A stretch of DNA of 9,348 nucleotides from an uncultured Bacilli bacterium (GTDB lineage: Bacteria > Bacillota_I > Bacilli_A > RF39 > UBA660): positions 1 through 9,348 of the forward strand of contig CALVJF010000024.1 in NCBI GenBank assembly GCA_944331885.1, in the 5' to 3' direction. Numbering within the stretch: the first letter of the stretch is position 1; every line of letters starts with the position of its first letter. The notes beneath the pieces were generated by a model, which worked only from the letters and a program-made list of their open reading frames with translations, searched no databases and was not told where the DNA came from. Below, one piece after another: positions 6,640 to 9,348 of this stretch. Both the position numbers and the translations under genes were made by a program.

Positions 6640-6664
6640 AAAAAACTAATCATTAAGATTAGTT
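6640..6664 (-). terminator. Intrinsic terminator after the Asn-rich protein gene
   Basis: On the minus strand AACTAATC (6657-6664) pairs perfectly with GATTAGTT (6644-6651) around a 5-nt loop; a T-run follows (6640-6645). The hairpin begins 3 nt after the stop codon of the Asn-rich gene and closes the DUF3048 unit. Confidence 0.9.
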
Positions 6665-6667
6665 CCT

Positions 6668-7138
6668 CTATTTAATTTCAAAACTATCACTAGTAGGATT
6701 AACAACTTCAACCGGCTGACCGAAAGTAATATTATTATTATTATTATTTAAAGCTTCATTAGTATTTAAAACACTAGAGCTATCATTAACAACATTGCTT
6801 ACCGTCCCATTATTATTGATAACATTATTTGCGTTGTTATTCATAACTATAGATTCATTTAATGTTTTATTACTATTACCTAAATCATCCAAGTCTAATA
6901 CCTCGTTATTATTTTGAACAATTTGATTTAAAGATTGATTAGCAGATTCTGCAATATTACTTTTTAATTGTTCTACCTCATCTATTTCAACACTAGGTTT
7001 TTCAACAACAGATTTTAAAATTTTCTTACCTTTAAATCCATTTTCAATAAAATAACCTAATAATGCAAAAAGTAAAATTATTGATCCAATAATAAATATA
7101 ACCAAATAATCTGCAAAAAATTTCATTACACTAGCCAT
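6668..7138 (-). CDS. Asn-rich single-span membrane protein, function unknown
   Basis: I do not recognise this 156-residue protein. It has one strong membrane segment (about residues 9-30), a short basic stretch (FKGKKILK, 35-42), an acidic patch (EIDEVE), and a long low-complexity tail. Residues 57-156 contain 28 asparagines, including a run of six encoded by six identical AAT codons. The positive residues after the helix suggest the tail is cytoplasmic, but the short N-terminus makes this uncertain. No catalytic motif is visible. ATG 7138 has GGGGAGG 4 nt upstream, the best match to AGGAGG in the window; a second ATG at 7126 is too far from it. The gene begins 12 nt after the DUF3048 stop with no promoter or terminator between, so the two are almost certainly one operon. 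A membrane anchor or partner for the DUF3048 protein is possible but unsupported. Confidence 0.82.
   Translation of the reverse strand: MASVMKFFADYLVIFIIGSIILLFALLGYFIENGFKGKKILKSVVEKPSVEIDEVEQLKSNIAESANQSLNQIVQNNNEVLDLDDLGNSNKTLNESIVMNNNANNVINNNGTVSNVVNDSSSVLNTNEALNNNNNNITFGQPVEVVNPTSDSFEIK
6731..6748. repeat. Trinucleotide microsatellite (ATT)6 within the Asn-rich gene
   Basis: Six exact ATT copies on the plus strand read as six AAT (Asn) codons in the minus-strand gene. Slippage would change the length of the Asn run in whole codons without breaking the frame, so it could vary protein length but not switch the gene off. Confidence 0.85.
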
Positions 7139-7150
7139 AAATCCTCCCCA

Positions 7151-8197
7151 TTATTCAATAGTAAGCTTCTGTCCTTTTGGTTGAATTTGAATAAAAGTAT
7201 TCCCATCATTAACAACAATTTCTTCACCATTTAAATATGTATATTTAGTTTGAGATGAACGACTACTCTTAGACCACTTAATAGGTATTGCTTTGCCTTC
7301 TGTAACTAAATATCCCGTACCTTCGCCAATATTATCAAATTCTTGACGTCCTTTATTGTCACCACTTATTGTACTATTTTTTACTTGATAAGTAATAATA
7401 TTTTTAACAGTATATTGTTTTTTAGAAACATAATCGGTATGTTTCTTTCCATTAACATCACGTAAATATACCTTATTTTCAGCATCATATGTGTAACCAA
7501 TAACATTAGAACTTGTATAAGCGATTTTAACATTCGTAGCATCCTTAACATCATCTATTTCGTCATAATTTACACTATCAACACTATAATTTAATAATAA
7601 ATCTTTATTAGTTTCCGTTCTTTTGTTACCTAAACCTTTTTCTAACATTTCAATACTTGTAAACAAAGTATGTTCAGATGCAACTCCTTTATTTAATATA
7701 TCTTTGTCTCTCCAACCAGTACTTCCAGGAGCTACCTCAATACGATCTATTCCTAAAGTTGAAAAATCAGCTAAAGCTTGAGGACTTTGCCCATGATGAA
7801 CATAAATAGCATCATTCTCCAACGCATAATCTAAAAAATAATGTCTAGAACTTCTTATTGATCCAATTCTGGCTGTATCTACATCTTTAAATAAAGCCAT
7901 CATCCTAGTAATGCCACCTTCAACTATCATTTCATAAACAATATAAGCATCTTGCAAGCCACTTTGATAAGTTCTTGCAATACTTATATTATTTATCATT
8001 ACCGCATAAGGACGACTCTTAGAATCTAAATCGACAATTTGTAATTGCTTTTCACTTACTGGATTACCATTTTCTTCAATAGCCGAAGAAGGCTTTTTAT
8101 CTTCATTTAACGACCACAATACAAATATTGCTACTCCTAACAAAATAATAAAAACAACGCTTATCAACGCCACTGTATTAACTCTAAATCTCTTCAC
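7151..8197 (-). CDS. DUF3048 (YerB-like) membrane-anchored protein
   Basis: The 348-residue protein has an N-terminal basic stretch and one membrane segment (about residues 8-29), then the DUF3048 N-terminal domain (about 60-195) and the C-terminal DUF3048 domain (about 225-345). Family hallmarks are RPYAVMINN, the IVYEMIVEGGITRMMALF block, IGSIRSSRHYFLDYA and DAIYVHHGQSP. B. subtilis YerB is a lipoprotein of this family; function is not established. Here there is no cysteine after the membrane segment, so it is held by a transmembrane helix and is not lipidated. The frame is open to TTG 8209. I prefer GTG 8197, because GGTGAT, a perfect match to the 16S tail, lies 4 nt before it, and the extended -10 puts transcription start near 8207. 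It lies 31 bp after smpB and 12 bp before the Asn-rich gene. Confidence 0.9.
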   Translation of the reverse strand: MKRFRVNTVALISVVFIILLGVAIFVLWSLNEDKKPSSAIEENGNPVSEKQLQIVDLDSKSRPYAVMINNISIARTYQSGLQDAYIVYEMIVEGGITRMMALFKDVDTARIGSIRSSRHYFLDYALENDAIYVHHGQSPQALADFSTLGIDRIEVAPGSTGWRDKDILNKGVASEHTLFTSIEMLEKGLGNKRTETNKDLLLNYSVDSVNYDEIDDVKDATNVKIAYTSSNVIGYTYDAENKVYLRDVNGKKHTDYVSKKQYTVKNIITYQVKNSTISGDNKGRQEFDNIGEGTGYLVTEGKAIPIKWSKSSRSSQTKYTYLNGEEIVVNDGNTFIQIQPKGQKLTIE

Positions 8198-8213
8198 TAC
8201 TATCACCAATCTT

Positions 8214-8224
8214 ATTATATCATA
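8214..8224 (-). promoter_or_regulatory. Extended -10 promoter of the DUF3048 gene
   Basis: The minus strand reads TATGATATAAT, identical to the element before smpB and the thioredoxin-like gene. No -35 is visible. The predicted start at about G8207 coincides with the first base of the GGTGAT ribosome site; GTG 8197 follows 4 nt after the site. No terminator lies between smpB and this gene, so read-through from smpB is also likely. Confidence 0.72.
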
Positions 8225-8228
8225 AATT

Positions 8229-8666
8229 TTAATATCCCACTAAATTTTTATTTTGTTCTCTTTTTAAATCTCTTTCTTTAATAGATTGTCTTTTATCATA
8301 AAGTTTTTTCCCTTTAGCAATACCCAACAAAATTTTAATTTTATCTCCTTTAAAATAAGCTTTTAAAGGAACTAAGTTATATCCTTCTCTACTAACTATA
8401 TTTTTTAATTTCCTTATTTCACTTTTATGCAATAATAATTTACGGCTTCTTCTTTCATCATGATTATACCTATTACCTTCTTCATATTTAGCAATATACA
8501 TATTTAATAAGTAAACTTCATCATTTTTAATTATTGCAAATGTATCTTTTAAATCTCCACTACCCTTTCTAAGACTCTTAATTTCTGTTCCCTGTAAAAC
8601 TATTCCACATTCTATACTATCTTCAATATTATAATCAAAATAAGCTTTCTTATTATTAATTTCCAT
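8229..8666 (-). CDS. smpB: SmpB, tmRNA-binding protein
   Basis: SmpB binds tmRNA and delivers it to stalled ribosomes in trans-translation, where SmpB and the tRNA-like domain of tmRNA enter the empty A site. The 145-residue protein shows the family blocks in order: [11 protein letters not shown] (4-14), [13 protein letters not shown] (21-33), [28 protein letters not shown] (53-80, here read as two blocks around NRYNHD), LVPLKAYF and [12 protein letters not shown] (115-126) before the basic C-terminal tail that enters the mRNA channel. The length is slightly shorter than usual, within range. ATG 8666 has GGTGGT 3 nt upstream. It follows rnr, the usual Bacillota order; RNase R degrades the faulty mRNAs that tmRNA releases. 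A terminator and promoter between them show smpB also has its own transcript. The tmRNA gene itself is not in the window. Confidence 0.97.
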   Translation of the reverse strand: MEINNKKAYFDYNIEDSIECGIVLQGTEIKSLRKGSGDLKDTFAIIKNDEVYLLNMYIAKYEEGNRYNHDERRSRKLLLHKSEIRKLKNIVSREGYNLVPLKAYFKGDKIKILLGIAKGKKLYDKRQSIKERDLKREQNKNLVGY

Positions 8667-8681
8667 ATAACCACCACAATT

Positions 8682-8692
8682 ATTATATCATA
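8682..8692 (-). promoter_or_regulatory. Extended -10 promoter of smpB
   Basis: The minus strand reads TATGATATAAT, joined directly to the T-run of the rnr terminator. No -35 is visible because the terminator hairpin occupies that position. The predicted start near 8675 falls within the GTGGTGGT ribosome site (8670-8677), giving a leader of about 10 nt. Confidence 0.75.
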
Positions 8693-8695
8693 AAG

Positions 8696-8719
8696 AAAAA
8701 AGAAGCACTACACTTCCTT
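8696..8719 (-). terminator. Intrinsic terminator of rnr
   Basis: On the minus strand AAGGAAG (8713-8719) can pair with CTTCTTT (8699-8705), with one wobble, around a 7-nt loop that holds the TAG stop codon of rnr. The innermost GAAG/CTTC pairs are perfect and further T residues follow (8696-8701). The stem and T-run overlap, so efficiency may be moderate. Confidence 0.7.
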
Positions 8720-9348
8720 ATCCTCAACAATTTCAAAATCAATAAATCCTGCTTCTTTACTAGCATTTACAACTTTAATATTAACTATGTCACCAATACG
8801 ATATTGTTTTTTAGTTGATTTACCAACCATAGCTAATAAATCTTCCACGTAATTAAAATAATCTCCCTTTAAAGTTGATACATGTACTAAACCTTCAACT
8901 AAATTATCTAATTCCACAAACAAACCAAAATTAGTAACAGAAGTAATCATACCTTTATATTCTTCCCCAATATGACTTTCCATATATTCTGCCATTTTCA
9001 TATCTAAAACATCTCGTTCCGCATTTACAGCAGCTACTTCACGACTAGAAGAATAACTAGCAATTTCTACTAAACTATTCTCCCACATTTTAATTGTTGT
9101 CATTGAAAAATCATTATTAAATAAATACGTTTTTAATAAACGATGAACAGTTAAATCAGGAAATCTTCTTATTGGTGAAGTAAAATGTGTGTACGCTTTA
9201 CTTGCTAAACCAAAATGGCCTAAATTTTCACTACTATATTCAGCTTTTCGCATACTACGTAATAATAAACTAGACAATATTTTAAATTCCTTTTTTTCAC
9301 GTAATTCATCTAAAATACTTTGCATTCCCTTATTAGTTAGATCTGTTA
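8708..9348 (-). CDS. rnr: Ribonuclease R, C-terminal part (cut by the window edge)
   Basis: RNase R is a processive 3' to 5' exoribonuclease that degrades structured RNA and the mRNAs released by trans-translation. The visible 212 residues are the end of the protein; the reading frame continues through base 9348. They include the last conserved part of the RNB catalytic domain (GHFGLASKAYTHFTSPIRRF, followed by PDLTVHRLL), a helical linker with AERDVLDMKMAEYM, and the S1 RNA-binding domain (GMITSVTNFGLFVELDNLVEG, broken here by one residue more than the core, through VEGLVHVS). The protein stops shortly after the S1 domain, without the long Lys-rich tail of E. coli RNase R. The catalytic aspartates lie upstream, outside the window. 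TAG is the stop, the only non-TAA stop in the window. An internal ATG at 9325 is not the true start. Confidence 0.96.
   Translation of the reverse strand, partial: TDLTNKGMQSILDELREKKEFKILSSLLLRSMRKAEYSSENLGHFGLASKAYTHFTSPIRRFPDLTVHRLLKTYLFNNDFSMTTIKMWENSLVEIASYSSSREVAAVNAERDVLDMKMAEYMESHIGEEYKGMITSVTNFGLFVELDNLVEGLVHVSTLKGDYFNYVEDLLAMVGKSTKKQYRIGDIVNIKVVNASKEAGFIDFEIVEDKEV

Noticed and set aside
6562..6667. c-di-AMP riboswitch or other leader RNA before cdaA
   Set aside because: The gap is 106 bp and is taken up by a terminator, an extended -10 and a leader of about 22 nt, too short for a ydaO-type riboswitch.
8702..9325. A complete 205-residue protein starting at ATG 9325
   Set aside because: The frame stays open to base 9348 and the sequence is the middle and end of RNase R, so this ATG is internal.

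Overview
The window is AT-rich apart from the rRNA segment and reads as a chromosomal piece of a low-GC Bacillota relative. The gene families point to Bacilli or one of the uncultured gut lineages near Mollicutes. Supporting signs are the cdaA-cdaR pair, a YgaC/Ntdp-type DUF402 protein, a DUF3048 (YerB-like) protein, the rnr-smpB order, Gram-positive extended -10 promoters and T-tailed intrinsic terminators. Genus-level placement is not possible from what I can see. Every frame is open with the standard code; of 11 stop codons ten are TAA and one is TAG.

Layout from left to right, with everything on the minus strand except one small gene. Positions 1-374 hold the 5' end of a 16S rRNA gene that runs out of the window to the left. 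Positions 375-648 are the rRNA leader and promoter region: a strong TTGACA-17-TATATT promoter with phased A-tracts upstream, a second candidate promoter, a NusB/S10-type boxA, and a terminator-like hairpin next to the 16S 5' end. Next come ygaC (nucleoside tri-/diphosphatase), an S41 C-terminal processing protease, a small cysteine-free membrane protein that may have a thioredoxin-like fold, and a LolA-like/DUF4367 lipoprotein. A divergent intergenic region with a perfect 16-bp palindrome separates the lipoprotein from the only plus-strand gene, a DUF378 membrane protein. A shared bidirectional terminator separates DUF378 from the cdaA-cdaR operon, which makes and regulates cyclic di-AMP. Upstream of cdaA lies a two-gene unit of a DUF3048 protein and an asparagine-rich membrane protein. 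The right end carries smpB and the 3' part of rnr, which is cut by the window edge.

Functionally this is mostly housekeeping and envelope biology: trans-translation and RNA decay (rnr, smpB), second-messenger control of osmotic and wall homeostasis (cdaA, cdaR), and several membrane-anchored proteins with extracytoplasmic domains (protease, lipoprotein, DUF3048, thioredoxin-like protein). I see no mobile element, CRISPR array, defence island or tRNA.

The most distinctive signal is regulatory. Three genes share a near-identical start cassette, TATGATATAAT, then 6 nt, then a GGTG-type ribosome binding site, then 3-4 nt, then the start codon. This predicts transcripts that begin at the Shine-Dalgarno sequence itself. 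Most intrinsic terminators overlap the stop codon of the gene they end, so terminator, promoter and ribosome binding site are packed into gaps of only 40-50 bp.
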